NCBI GenBank assembly: GCA_029378245.1
Contig: JARKIF010000036.1
Coordinates: forward strand, 62,001 to 126,000
Direction of reading: 5' to 3'
From: Roridomyces roridus
Taxonomy: Eukaryota > Basidiomycota > Agaricomycetes > Agaricales > Mycenaceae
DNA length: 64,000 nucleotides
Shown here: one piece after another, positions 14,520 to 25,909 of the stretch
How positions within the stretch are numbered: the stretch's first letter is position 1
Layout of the letters: every line of letters starts with the position of its first letter
Made by a program: the position numbers and the translations under genes
Notes under the pieces: generated by a model
The model's database searches: none
The model's input: the letters and a program-made list of their open reading frames with translations, nothing else
Told to the model about the DNA's origin: nothing

Positions 14520-15080
14520 ATCTTCACCGCCCCTTTGTTACGCTTCTTCTTCTCGTGTACACTACTTAATGGCCGTTCTAGTTTTGTACCTATGCCATGT
14601 ATTAAGGACTAGGGATTGTGAATTATGCTCCTTCTATAGACGTCGGCGTGATGGCGCATCGGTACAGCCACTCGGAGCTTTCGCTGTGACTACGACTGAC
14701 AATTGAGCTTCGCGTCTCACCACTGAATCTGTTGCGAGTATCTGCGCAGGATATTGCCTTGATTCACAACGGAGTGGCCCGTCCACCATAAAGATTTTTG
14801 AATTCCCTGAACAGTGAACACAAGTACAGAAGCTGCGCTCAACTTACCTGCACTGCGCCATATGCCGGCTAACTCTTTGTTCTCTCGTCCTGGTACTCCC
14901 ATAGCCCGTGTGCCTGCGGTCTCTGCGGTTTGACGACTGTTCTCGGGCTCTGTATCGACGAGAATCGAGGGTGGGCTGAGAGCAATCGAATAATGGCTGT
15001 AAGGAGGAAGTAGAACTAAGAACTGGAAGAGAAAAGAACTGGTTCTACATTTCATCTAACTAGAGGCTCGACTCGACAAA
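14520..15080. other. Intergenic region between H3 and OYE copy 1
   Basis: Convergent 3' flanks of H3 copy 2 and OYE copy 1. No gene or clear repeat seen; the minus-strand frame 14717-15055 has no recognisable motifs. Confidence 0.5.
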
Positions 15081-16400
15081 TTATCCAGTGTATATCATAT
15101 AATGCCATCCAAAAAGATAAAAAGAGGGATCAATGATCTCGACGGCGCGCGCAAAAGGGTAGTCCGTATACCCTGCAGGGTCTGTGCTCCCCGGCGCGTA
15201 GTACAACGCGCGGTTTCCCACAGCAAGTGCGATCCCATGTAGGAGTCGGTGGGGGAGGTCGGGCTGTGAAATTAAAAAATGCGTCAGAACCATCAAGTGG
15301 AGGTTGTGGAGAAGGCTAGTGCTCACGTTGGCGATGTACGGACGACCAAAGGCGATCAAGTCGCCTTTTCCCTGCGCGGTGGCGAGGGCCGTCTCGCGGG
15401 TGTAGCCACCGGCACTAATGAGCGGACGGGAGCCCCAGATGTCGCGAATAAAGTCGTTGGACTGGCCTTCCTTGATTTCGACGGTTGCTGACCCGTCTAC
15501 ACGGGGCTCAACGACGTGGAGGTACGCCAAGTCGGGGTAGCGATCCCGGAGCTCGGTGACGAGATGCGTGTACATCGGTTTGGTGCCCTCAGCGTCAAAG
15601 TGCATATCTGAAGAAGAGATAGGAGTCAGGAAGGATGGCGAATAGAGTAAATGACGGGGAGACGCACCCTGTATAGTGCCCCACGGGCTGATTCGGTAAG
15701 CAGTCTTCTTCTCCCCGACGGCGTCTACGACTTGGAGGGGGAATCGCACACGGTTCTCGATGGAGCCACCGTAAGAGTCGGTACGAATGTTGCTACCATC
15801 GTGAATGAATTGGTCGAGGAGGTATCCATTGGCGCCGTGCATCTCAACTCCGTCAAATCCAGCCCTGTGCACCGCGTTGGAGGCGGCCGTAGCGTACAGT
15901 TGGACGTATTCTCGGATTTCTTGAACGGAAAGTGCACGAGGAACTTGACTCGTGCCGGTCGGGATGTCGGAAGCCGATACCATGGGCAGCCCCTCCGCGG
16001 CTAGTGCCGTCGGATCTGCTCCTCGACCCATAGCCCAAAGCTGGAGGTACATGAATGAGCCTTTGGCATGCACTGCGTCCGTAACCTAACGCGCCATAAG
16101 AAACTATACTTGTCAAAAGGAATCAAACAACGAGCGCACCTTTTTCCATGCCGCTATTTGCTCGTCGGACCAAATTCCCGGCGCGTTCGCGTATCCTCCG
16201 GCACGCGCCGCGATGAAAGTAGCCTCCGAGACAAGGAGACTGCCAGGTGTGCTAGCGCGCTGGCCATAGTATTCCGCGACATGGGGGGGTGGTACATGGT
16301 TCGTGTCGGCTCTCAATCTCGTTGTAGGAGCAAAGACGACTCGATGAGCGAGCTCGATGTCCCCGACGCGAGTGGACTGGAACAGCTTTTGTGTCGACAT
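15081..16400 (-). CDS. Old Yellow Enzyme-type FMN oxidoreductase, copy 1
   Basis: NAD(P)H:flavin oxidoreductase of the OYE family, a TIM-barrel FMN enzyme that reduces activated alkenes. Exons 16400-16140, 16085-15668, 15607-15327 and 15263-15081 give 380 residues. Visible motifs are LFQSTRVGDIELAHRVV, QLWAMGR, the catalytic/substrate signature HGANGYLLDQF (His, Asn, Tyr as in OYE1), SYGGSIENR and AFGRPYIAN. Relative to the other two copies it lacks four residues after VVDAV. A one-base deletion at the old stop (GAGATCATTGA for GAGACTCATTGA) extends the C-terminus by about 18 residues. It keeps Gly in AFGRPY where copies 2 and 3 have Ala. It is in tandem with copy 2, same strand and same intron positions. 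Confidence 0.92.
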
Positions 16401-17096
16401 TGGAAGTTTGAATGAGTGCTCTCTGCGAGATTGCAGTGGCTTTTGTAGTTTACTGTGAATGGCCGGGAATGCGGAGAACCTACAAACTCACTCAGCAAGG
16501 CATCTCCTTGGTGCTTACGGAGAACTCAGTCAAGTCTCAGTCAGCGATGGTAGAAGACCCGAGTTGGCGCAGGATCTCCGAGACCACCGGGGTATGGAAG
16601 AAAACGCATTTTGCGAGCGCCGAGTACCAACCGATCCAGGTTCGAGGGCATTCAGTCCGGCAGGTCGAAGAGAAGATCTAGAGCTGACGTGTCACGCTTT
16701 CTCGTCGGCGTGGATGAGCGCCACGATTGAGCCTCGCGTCTCACTAATCTGTCATGGACTGCCGTCTTGCTGCCGTCCACCACGTTGACAACGACCGACG
16801 ACTCGATTTTTAGGCTCTCGAATCGTTCTGTCGTCCACGGCCGTCTAATAGCATTCATTGAGCTTTCAACTTTTTGATTCGAGTCTTCGTTCTACACGTC
16901 CCTGAGCCTACGCATGCCGCAATTGCAACAGAGTTAAAGGAACATCCACAATGGATGGGATGAGAGTCATTGAAAGGAAAAAGCAGAACTGGAAGAAAAA
17001 GAACTGGGTCACATTTCATCTAATTAGAGGCTCCGATTCGACAAAATATCTGGTTCATATCGTATAATACCATCCCAACAAAGAGAAAAAGAGGGA
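16401..17096. other. Spacer between tandem OYE copies
   Basis: Upstream region of OYE copy 1 and downstream region of copy 2. No gene seen. The sequence just upstream of copy 1 resembles that upstream of copies 2 and 3 in short blocks, as expected from duplication of the whole transcription unit. Confidence 0.5.
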
Positions 17097-18401
17097 TCAA
17101 TGAGTTTCAACGGCGCGCGCAAAAGGGTAGTCTGTATACCCAACAGGCTCTGTACTCCCCGGCGCGTAATACAACGCGCGGTTTCCCACAGCGAGTGCGA
17201 TCCCATGTAAAAGTCGGTAAGGGAGGTCGGGCTGTGAAATTATGGAAAAGGTGCGTCAGAATCATCGACATCGAGTGGAGGTTGTGGAGAAGAATAGTGC
17301 TCACGTTGGCGATGTACGGACGAGCAAAGGCGATCAAGTCGCCTTTGTCCTGCGCGGTGGCGAGGGCCGTCTCGCGGGTGTAGCCACCGGCACTAATGAG
17401 CGGACGGGAGCCCCAGATGTCGCGAATAAAGTCGTTGGACTGGCCTTCCTTGATTTCGACGGTTGCTGACCCGTCTACACGGGGCTCAACGACGTGGAGG
17501 TACGCCAAGTCGGGGTAGCGATCCCGGAGCTCGGTGACGAGATGCCTGTACGTCGGTTTGGGGCCTTCGGCAAAGTGCATATCTGAAGAAGAGAGAGAAA
17601 CAAGAGTCAGGAACGATGGTGAATAGAATATATTATAGACAACGGGGAGACGCACCCTGGACAGTGCCCCACGGGCTGATTCGGAAAGCAGTCTTCTTCT
17701 CCCCGACGGCATTGACCACGGCGTCTACGACTTGGAGGGGGAAGCGCACGCGGTTCTCGATGGAGCCACCGTAAGAGTCGGTACGAATGTTGCTCCCATC
17801 GTGCATAAATTGGTCGAGAAGGTATCCATTGGCACCGTGAATCTCGACTCCGTCAAATCCAGCTTTGTGGACCGCGTTGGATGCGGCTGTTGCGTAGAGC
17901 TGGACGTATTCTTGGATTTCTTGAACAGAAAGTGGACGAGGAACTTGACTGGTGCTGATTGGGATGTCGGAAGCCGATACCATGGGCAGCCCCTCCGCAG
18001 CTAGCGCCGTGGGCTCTGCTGCTCGACCCATAGCCCAAAGCTGGAGGTACATGTATGAGCCTTTGGCGTGTACTGCGTCCGTAACCTAACGAACCATGAC
18101 ATAAGAAACGATATCGGAATAAATCGGACATCCAGCCCACCTTTTTCCAAGCCGCTATTTGCTCGTCGGACCAAATTCCCGGTGCGTTCGTGTACCCTCC
18201 AGCACGCGCCGCGATGAACGTAGCCTCCGAGATAAGGAGACTCCCAGGTGTGCTAGACCGCTGGCCATAGTATTCCGCAACGTGCGGGAGTAACACATGG
18301 TTCGTGTCGGCCCTGAATCTCGTTGTGGGAGCAAAGACCACTCGATGAGCGAGCTCGATGTCCCCGACGCGAGCGGATTGGAAAAGTTTCTGTGTCGACA
18401 T
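17097..18401 (-). CDS. Old Yellow Enzyme-type FMN oxidoreductase, copy 2
   Basis: OYE-family flavoenzyme. Exons 18401-18141, 18085-17656, 17582-17305 and 17231-17097 give 367 residues, ending FARAVETH. HGANGYLLDQF and SYGGSIENR are present, so the active-site His/Asn/Tyr set is kept; the FMN-side motif reads AFARPYIAN. Intron positions are identical to copies 1 and 3. The start is shared by all three (MSTQKLFQS). It is divergent from the Zn2Cys6 factor beginning at 18795, with about 390 bases between the start codons, so the two may share a promoter region. Likely a paralogue used in detoxification or a small pathway; the substrate cannot be told from sequence. Confidence 0.92.
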
Positions 18402-18794
18402 GATTAGAGTTTGAATGAGATGAGATGGATGCTCTCTGCGAGATTGAAAAGGCTTTTATATTTTCGGTGAGTGTCTTGTAATGCGGAGAACCGAGAAACA
18501 CACTCAGCGAGGTATCTAAGTGCTTACAGAGGCTCAGTCAAGGCTCAGTCAGCGATGATAAAAGAAATGCGGGTTGCCTCAAGATCTCCGAGGCCTGAAT
18601 AATGAGCATTCTACGAGCGATATCCGATGTAGGCCCGAAAACGGCCAGGGCATTCAGTTTGGGAGCAAAGTGAGAGCCTGAGGTCCGACGAGGTCCGACC
18701 GAAGAGGAAAATTGTCACGCTGTCACACGTTTTGCTGCGTAATCATTCCATCAAGAGGGTTTCCGCAGACCGCAGCAGCGCAGCTGGCAAACGC
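18402..18794. promoter_or_regulatory. Shared upstream region of OYE copy 2 and Zn2Cys6 factor
   Basis: A 393-base intergenic stretch between divergent start codons. It contains GAGGTCCGACGAGGTCCGAC near 18680-18700, a direct repeat of AGGTCCGAC, which is the sort of short repeated site a Zn2Cys6 dimer could bind. This is inference only. Confidence 0.3.
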
Positions 18795-21690
18795 ATGTCC
18801 GACCGCGACACCCCAGACGACTCTTCAAGAGGCCCCGGTCCCAAACGAAGAAGACTTCCACGATCCTGCGACAACTGTCGAAGGAAAAAAGGCGCGTTCC
18901 TGAAATCCGTTGCCACTCTGTAATCTGACTTGCGTCCAGTCCGCTGTACGCGTCATGCTACTGCCATCCATTCTCAGCTTAGCTCTCATTAGGCAACAGT
19001 TCAGAAAATCCGGGAAATAAATGCTCGAATTGCGTCGCTGCGAAGGTGCAATGTACCCACTTCTTGTCCTCCAAGGTAGGGCTCAGAATCAATGCGCGCT
19101 CTTCCACTGAGTTTTTGCAGGAAAACAATAAATCGACAGTCAGCTACAGCAACCCTCGTGAACACGTCGCCGCCATTCTTTCAACCACTGCGACGTACAT
19201 TCCCTCTGACGACCCTGCAGTACTCTTCCGGGCCCTGGTCGACCTCGCTCAATATGCTCGCAGTCTGGAGGGACTGGTGGTTGTCTCCGGATCTTCCGAG
19301 GCAGAAACTCCCACACTCGGATCTCCAGAACCAGTGGCACCCGACCAGGACGAGGGCCTCTTTGTGAATCTGAATATGACGGACCCGTTACAGCGGATGA
19401 CTCTGCACCCCACGACATCTGGCCACGATGGGAACTACCGTTTCTTTGGAAAATCGAGCACTCGATCGTTTTTAAAGGATATAATGGACATATTCAACCA
19501 ACCGAGCGACAAATACACTTTCAATTCCCAGAGGCCCGAGTTTTGGGCTGCGAAACCTGTACGTCACAGTTTGCTTTCTTTTTTGTTTGGCTTACATGCA
19601 AAAAAGTGGCAAAGTATGAACCAAGAAAGCATACCTCCGCAATCGTTTCCCCAGGACGATCTTCTGGCCGCGCTCATCGACCTGTACTTCGAGAGGGTCA
19701 ATCCTCTCATCTGTCTTTTGCATGCTCCGAGCTTCCGTCGTTCCGTTGCTCACGGAGAGCATCTCAGTGACCTCCATTTCGGCGCCCTCGTTTTACTTGT
19801 CTCTGCTCTGGCCTCCAGGTTCTCATCCAAATCATTTTCTTCTTTTCACTGTTCAACGTTTTCCAGATGCTCGGACGACCCTAGAGTTCTCATGGACGAG
19901 GACCCACGCCCAGACAGTGCCGGATGGAAATGGTTCCGTCAAGTAAAACCCCTCCGGTTGGCAACATCTTTCCAAAACTTCCAATATTCACTCTATAAAC
20001 TCCAAGTGATCTGCGTGCGTCCGATTCCCGATCTCCATCTTCCAAACTAAGTAAACACTTAGCTGTCCTCGTTGTTCATCGCTCAAACATCGGTTCTCAG
20101 GGCGTGTTGGGTTTTCGGTGGTATCGGAATCCGGATGGCTCAAGAGATGGGGGCCCATCGGCGGGGGCGATATCTTGTAGGCTCTAGAATCGACGCGGAA
20201 CTTCTAAAACGCGCGTTCTGGGTGCTTCTGGCTTTGGTACAGTTTACTATCGGCGGGATAAGAAACTGACGATAGGAACAGGATACGATAATGAGCTCAC
20301 TGCTGGGCAGACCGTCTGCGACGACGATACACGATTTCGACGTAGATTTTCCCGCTGCGTGCGATGACGAGTATTGGGAGGCACCGCAGCCTTTTCGCCA
20401 ACCGGCCCAGAAGCCTTCAACTGCGGCGTATATGACGCCGTACCTCGAGCTGATCTTGCTTTTGAGTCGGGTCCAACGGGCGATTGTGAGTTCAGTACCA
20501 TATTTCTCGGGCGGTTGAATTGACGTCGTATAATTAGTATCCCGTCAAGAAATCAAGTCCGTGTCCCCCAGAGGTCGTTGCTGAGTTGGACTCGGCGCTC
20601 AACCAATGGGTCGATTCCATACCTAGCCACCGTACGTCCCGGTTAGGCTTTTTCGGCTTGTCTCCAATGCTTGCGCTTAGTGCGGTGGGATCCCAACTTG
20701 AAAGGAATATTCCTCGATCAGTCGGCTTCGCTGTAAGCTTCCTGGCCATTTTGCTCGTCGTCATCTAGCTCATAGCCCAGATACGCCGCGTACTATCACG
20801 GTGTGCTACTTCTCTGACCCAACTCCCACCTCTCATTTCATTCTCTAGTTCAAATACTGATACACCGGCCGTTCATTTCAGCCCCTGCTGTTAGTCCCAA
20901 ATTTCACTTGTTCATGTTCCTACTCAGTCTAATTAGTGGGTCTTCCCGTCCCTCGCCATCTGCGCAAACTCCGCCCGATCTTGCGGCCACGTTATGGATG
21001 CGCACTTCAGGCGGGCGGGGCATGTCCTGTACCAACCTCATGTTATAGTACGCTTTCCCCACCCTACTCTTGCGGATTGCTAACGATGGCGACCGGCAGA
21101 CTGTGTTGTTCGACTGCGCGGTGATCCTACTCATGAACGTATGGGGCAGTCGGCGGGAGAGATTGTCGCCTGTGGATGTCACGCGCGCGAAAGCAGATAT
21201 CAAGAAATGTGTGGACGTGTTGGGTCTCTACGAAAATATGTAAGTTGTTGTGTCTATGCGTGGGGTTACAGTCTGATTTCATTTATTCTACAAGCTGGGC
21301 GCTCGCAGGTCGAAAGCTGTACTGTCTTTTCCTCTGAGGGGGATGACTATTATAACTCATTGGATTCGCAGCGATATGCTCACGGAGATCCTCCATCGGA
21401 GTAGTGAGAATCCCAGCCAAACTGCCCCCAGCACTGCCTACATGCCTTCTCCGATTCCGCCGCTGAAACGGGGTCGAGACGCAGAGGACGAGGAACCAGC
21501 AACTTCCGTCCACCAGCAACTCGAACAGCTGGAGCAGTCCATTCGGGACACTGATGATCTTTTCACCCTGCCTTTGTCTACCGAGGAGCTCGGGTTGCTC
21601 CCTGTGTATCAATCGTTCGACTTTGATTTTGATGCTAGTGGCTTTGGCTCTGGGCTTCTCAATGCTGGTGGGTTTCTTCCCTCAAATTGA
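18795..21690 (+). CDS. Zn2Cys6 fungal transcription factor 1 (Fungal_trans domain)
   Basis: Nuclear binuclear-zinc-cluster regulator. The spliced N-terminus reads SCDNCRRKK, VRC, then NSSENPGNKCSNC and VQC, giving the six cysteines C-x2-C-x6-C and C-x2-C-x6-C. Building it needs exon 1 (18795-18891), a six-base exon 18940-18945, exon 3 (18993-19075) and exon 4 from 19121. The first intron then begins GC (18892) rather than GT. The middle-homology region is typical: RFFGKSSTRSF, LLAALIDLYFERVNPLICLL, VFGGIGIRMAQEMGAHR and SSLLGRPSATTIHDFDVDFP. Several more short introns follow, for example around 20619-20670 and 20732-20845. The gene ends LLNAGGFLPSN at 21690. It lies beside the OYE genes and is a candidate regulator of them. 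Confidence 0.85.
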
Positions 21691-22145
21691 TTCATCTCGC
21701 TCGACTTCATGATTAGACGGTTTCGACGAGTCTGGGTACACTAGCGCGGTCCAGAGGCAGCGATGGGATATCTCGGGGCGAGTCTCATGTCTTCGTGGAG
21801 CTACTTTTTTAATCCAGACCGTCCACAGCTGGCAGGAATGGATGGGATATTCGAATTTTGTCCCAGATAATGCGGATTTCCGCTGATTCATGGTGGCGAC
21901 TGCTTGAGGCTTGCAGATGGATTAAATATATCTTTCCGAAATACTTGTGCATGTAAGAACTGCGAAGGATCCACCTCGGAGGTCACGAGGTGGAAATCGC
22001 AAATTGATTTGCTTAGTGAGCATTTGATCTCTACCTCAGTCTCGGTCTCGTCTCTCCGTCCTGCGCGGCTCTCTCAGTTTCTCCTCCACATTGACGAATC
22101 CAGCACTGCAGACGCCATCCCCCGGACTCCTTTCAAACGCTCGGC
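21691..22145. other. Spacer between the two transcription factors
   Basis: 455 bases with no gene seen. It holds the 3' flank of factor 1 and the promoter and leader of factor 2. Confidence 0.5.
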
Positions 22146-25100
22146 ATGCCCAGCGTTCCTACCAAGGAGAAGACGCGCAAGAAACCCGGCCGAGTGTGCG
22201 TCGCCCAAAGTCTCTGTTCTAACGCCTCGTCTGACCGAGCGCAGCGCGACCTCTTGTGCGGAATGTCGAAGACTCAAACTGCGTTGTGACAAGAATGTGC
22301 GAAAGCTGGCATTCTCCAAGGCGCTCAAGCTCACCTCGGTTTCAGGTTCCTTGCGGGAAATGTGTTTCAAGGTGAATCGACTTGTCCGAGTGGGGAATTG
22401 ACTGGAACCTCTCGCAGAGGGTGTGGAAGCATCTGCCCGGACGGTGCGTGGCCTTGGTCTTCGGTTCTTTCTTGTATTGACTTTTCTACAGGCCATCTCA
22501 CTTCTGGTCAGCCAGCCCGTCTTTGGGTGGACGAATCTAACTTGGAAGCTTAGGCAAAGGGAACCGACTCGTCCTAGCTAATACCGAGGAGCTTCACGAT
22601 CGCATTGAGAACCTCTGCGGCCGCATCCGGGAGCTTGAAGACGCTCTCCGTGCTCTGCAAGAGACCGTGTCCGACCGTCCTCACCCATTGCTACGGACCG
22701 ACCTGCTACACCTCAAGAGTCGCTCCCAGCCCGCAACAGGCGGTCCCTCTCCGGTCTCCAGCGAGCAGTCGACTCTGGTGGACGAATTCAGTGATCCCGC
22801 TCCTCGGTCGGAAGAAGAGAACTTTATCGATTCTTTTGGTCAGTCATACCGTCCTCCGCGCTTTCACTCGTCTGATATATCTTCAAGGTACGCTGACCAT
22901 TGGGCTTCATGGCGAGGGGAACTTTTTGGGTCAGACTGCGCGATCAGAGGTGCGTCTTCTTCGTGCTCCTATTCAGCGGATCGCACTCATACGGCATCCA
23001 GTATCTGTTTCGCGCGTTGAGCAAAACCCCGTTTACGCCCGTGATACCGCCTCCCCGACTATCTCGAAGAATCATCGAGCTGTCGTGCAACGACTCGGAC
23101 GTTGTCGACCAGGAGCTCGGGCAGGAGATATACGAGCACCTACCCCCGCTCTCTGAGGCACTGACCCTCATGGAGGTCTACCTCGAGCACGGCGCTTATC
23201 TGTGAGTCTTTTGCCTTTCGATTGGCCTCGTCTTACGCGTATCTAGGCCCACCAATCTCGAGCGCAAAGAACTGCTAGACGGCGTTCTGGAGGTCGTATA
23301 TCGTGCAGGGTGAGTCGACTGCCCGTGGTTTCTGACGCTCGCTTAGACTATACAGGTCTTTCCAAAATCTGAAGAGCCACCAGACGCTTCCCCTCCTCTT
23401 TGGCGTGTTCGCTACAGCCGCCCTCCTCGATCCCAAACGACCTCCGTACTCTATGGAATCGCGAGAGTATTACTACTTGGCACGTGCGGCTCTGAGTATC
23501 GCTTCACCGATGCGGGAGGCGACAATCCCGGCCATTCAAGCCCTGGTACATTCTTATCTCGTCCTCGACGTTTGTGAGGCTCATGTATAGCAGATCCACA
23601 TGGTGCAGTATCTCGACCTCAGCGACTGGGAGGGCTCTTCGTCCAATTCGGCCTGGCTATACATCGGGACTGCAATACGACTGGCATACGGGGTGAGTGG
23701 CCAGGCAGAGACGCGCTTTGCTGTGCTTACGCGTGCGCCCTAGATTGGCCTCCGTATGTCTCGTTCTCGGCCGCGGGACGGATACTGATGTGACCTTCAG
23801 ATCTTGACAGCTCGCGATGGAGTCTATGTGACGATTGGGGCCAGCAGCGTCGGCGTGTCTTCTGGCAGCTCTTCATAGCAGATAGTTGTCTGGTGGGTAA
23901 ATACCCACTTCCCCGACTGCTCGCGCTAACCCACGTCACAGAGCTTCTCTCTCGGGCGACCCGCGAGCCTATCGACCCCGTACGTCGACGCCTCGTACCC
24001 TGACGACACCCAATGCCCTGGGGACGTCCCGGTCGCGGATAGGGACAAAGAGATCGGCTGTAAGTGTGTCCCCGGTATTAAGCGGACGTCACTCAAGTCT
24101 TTTTAGACTTCCTCTGGATGTGCAAATACAGCAACCTGATGCAGTCCGTTAGCACGGCGTTCGGGGCCAAGCCTCCGTCGTATAGCACTGTACTCTCTCT
24201 CGACCGCAAGATCCGGGACTTTTACGTTCCTGTGCATCTGCGACCGAATTGCGGGCAGGAGATACCCTCCCCGGGACTTATCCGCAAGGTGCAGCGGTTC
24301 CTCATACTCACGGCCAAGGAGAACAGTGCGTGCATCTTTTTCCTCGCAGGCTCGTCAGTCGCTCATGTAATCAGCCCTGCTGAATCTACATCGGCCGTAC
24401 TTTACGCAAGCGCTGCAGGACAAGCCGGATGATTTGGCCAATCACCGATTCATCCCTTCCGTCATGGCCGCCTACCGCTCGGCGTGGCGATTGATTCGCT
24501 CGTTGGTCATAATTTGGAAGGACGCGCCGCAGCTGATTGCGCGTGTCGGATCCGCGTGGTCTCCTGCGCTCTCGGCAGCAGTGAGTGTGGCGACTTGATC
24601 CCTAGGCCGAATCTGACCACTTCCCAGATCGTCATGTGCATACTCGTCACTCGCTCGCCGACGTCCAAGATGACCAAGTCTTCTCTGGAGGAGCTGGATA
24701 CGCTATCTCGTCTCTTCATGGACGCCTCGGCGAGCAATCGCTTTGCGGCCTACCTCCAGGTTAGCTTCCTCTTTTGGAGCAGTGGGCGGCGCTGATCTTG
24801 AATCTATGTAGCAACCCATAACGAATCTGGCAGCCAAGGCTCATCGAGCCGTGGGCGACGACGCCTGCGAGCCCACGGCGTGCGAGGTCACCCCCGCAGA
24901 CCTCGACCGTCTGGGCGGAAAGACCCATCTCATACACCCGTTGACGCCCGACTCCAATATGGTCACCACCCCAGACCCGTCCTCCTCCTCCTCCTCCTCC
25001 TCGTCCTCGCCGATGGCATTCACGCGCGTCCCGGGGATGTTTACAGATTCGATTCCTATTCCGTCTTCTGCGGGTGGGAGTAGTGGGGCGATGCATCCTA

Positions 25101-25378
25101 CTATCGCGCAGGATATGAGGAGCTTTGAGCTGGGAGAGCCGTCGCAGTTTTATGATACGTTCCAGCTGGGGATGTCGGAGCACTATGCTGGCACTGGCAC
25201 TGGCACTGGGGGTGTGGATCCGAGTGCTGGGAGCCAGAATAATGTATTCAGTCCCAATCCCGGGGCGTTTGGGTATGGGATGCCGGTTGCGTTTGGGACG
25301 ATGGGCGGGGCTGGGGGTGGGACGCCGCCCATGTTGGATGCGACGTGGCAGAGCTTTGTGGAGCAGCTTGGATTTTAG
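22146..25378 (+). CDS. Zn2Cys6 fungal transcription factor 2 with coiled coil
   Basis: Second zinc-cluster regulator, same direction. Exon 1 (22146-22193) encodes MPSVPTKEKTRKKPGR. Exon 2 starts at 22240 and gives SCAECRRLKLRCDKN. Exon 3 adds VPCGKCVSR and exon 4 GCGSICPDG, a cluster variant common in basidiomycetes. After an intron ending at about 22554 comes a coiled coil (NTEELHDRIENLCGRIREL) that would pair two subunits. The rest is a Fungal_trans-type region (PRLSRRIIELSCND, YYYLARAALSIASP) cut by many 50-base introns. The C-terminus is Ser/Gly-rich, with a ten-Ser run near 24980, and ends WQSFVEQLGF. Exon borders in the middle are approximate. It may act on the OYE or membrane-protein neighbours, but nothing in the sequence proves this. 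Confidence 0.82.
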
Positions 25379-25909
25379 TGGGATGTGTGGCTGTGTGATT
25401 GCCGAACCTTTAGGTTTGGCCTTAACAAGAATTCCTTGTCCCGTGGTTAGTGACTGTGTCGGCGCTTAATGGGCGCTTTTCTGTAATGCCTAGTAGAACT
25501 TGTCCGTGGTTAGTGGCTGTGTATGCCGGTGTTTCTCTTATTTGCCGATTTACGGAACTGCAAAAAAAGGATCGGCCCTCGCCGCTTGCGGCATCATCCG
25601 TACTCATTAGATAGAGTATTGTAAGATAGGCGTAATCAGAGATGTCCCGTGTGTATTCTGAATCGTGCCTTTTGACTCCCTGAATGCCATCTTGACTCGG
25701 ACTCATCTTGTTCCGCCCTGAAGACTGGACCCAGGCCGCGAGGCGCGACTTTTTTTGAACGGTTTATCGACCAATCTGAGCGGGAGTGCATTGGATAGAG
25801 GGTATTAGGTGGTATGATCCTGTATCTACAGTCATCTATTCATTAGTCTTTTGATACTCTAATCTACACTGGCAACCACCAGCAACATTGACGAGCACGC
25901 CTTCAAGGT
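25379..25909. other. Intergenic region, convergent 3' ends
   Basis: Between convergent genes. A diverged direct repeat is visible: CGTGGTTAGTGACTGTGT near 25440 and CGTGGTTAGTGGCTGTGT near 25504. No gene seen. Confidence 0.5.

Noticed and set aside
18892..18939. Reading straight through the first zinc-cluster exon (GAFLKSVATL)
   Set aside because: It ends at a stop at once and loses four of the six cysteines; the spliced path gives a complete Zn2Cys6 motif.
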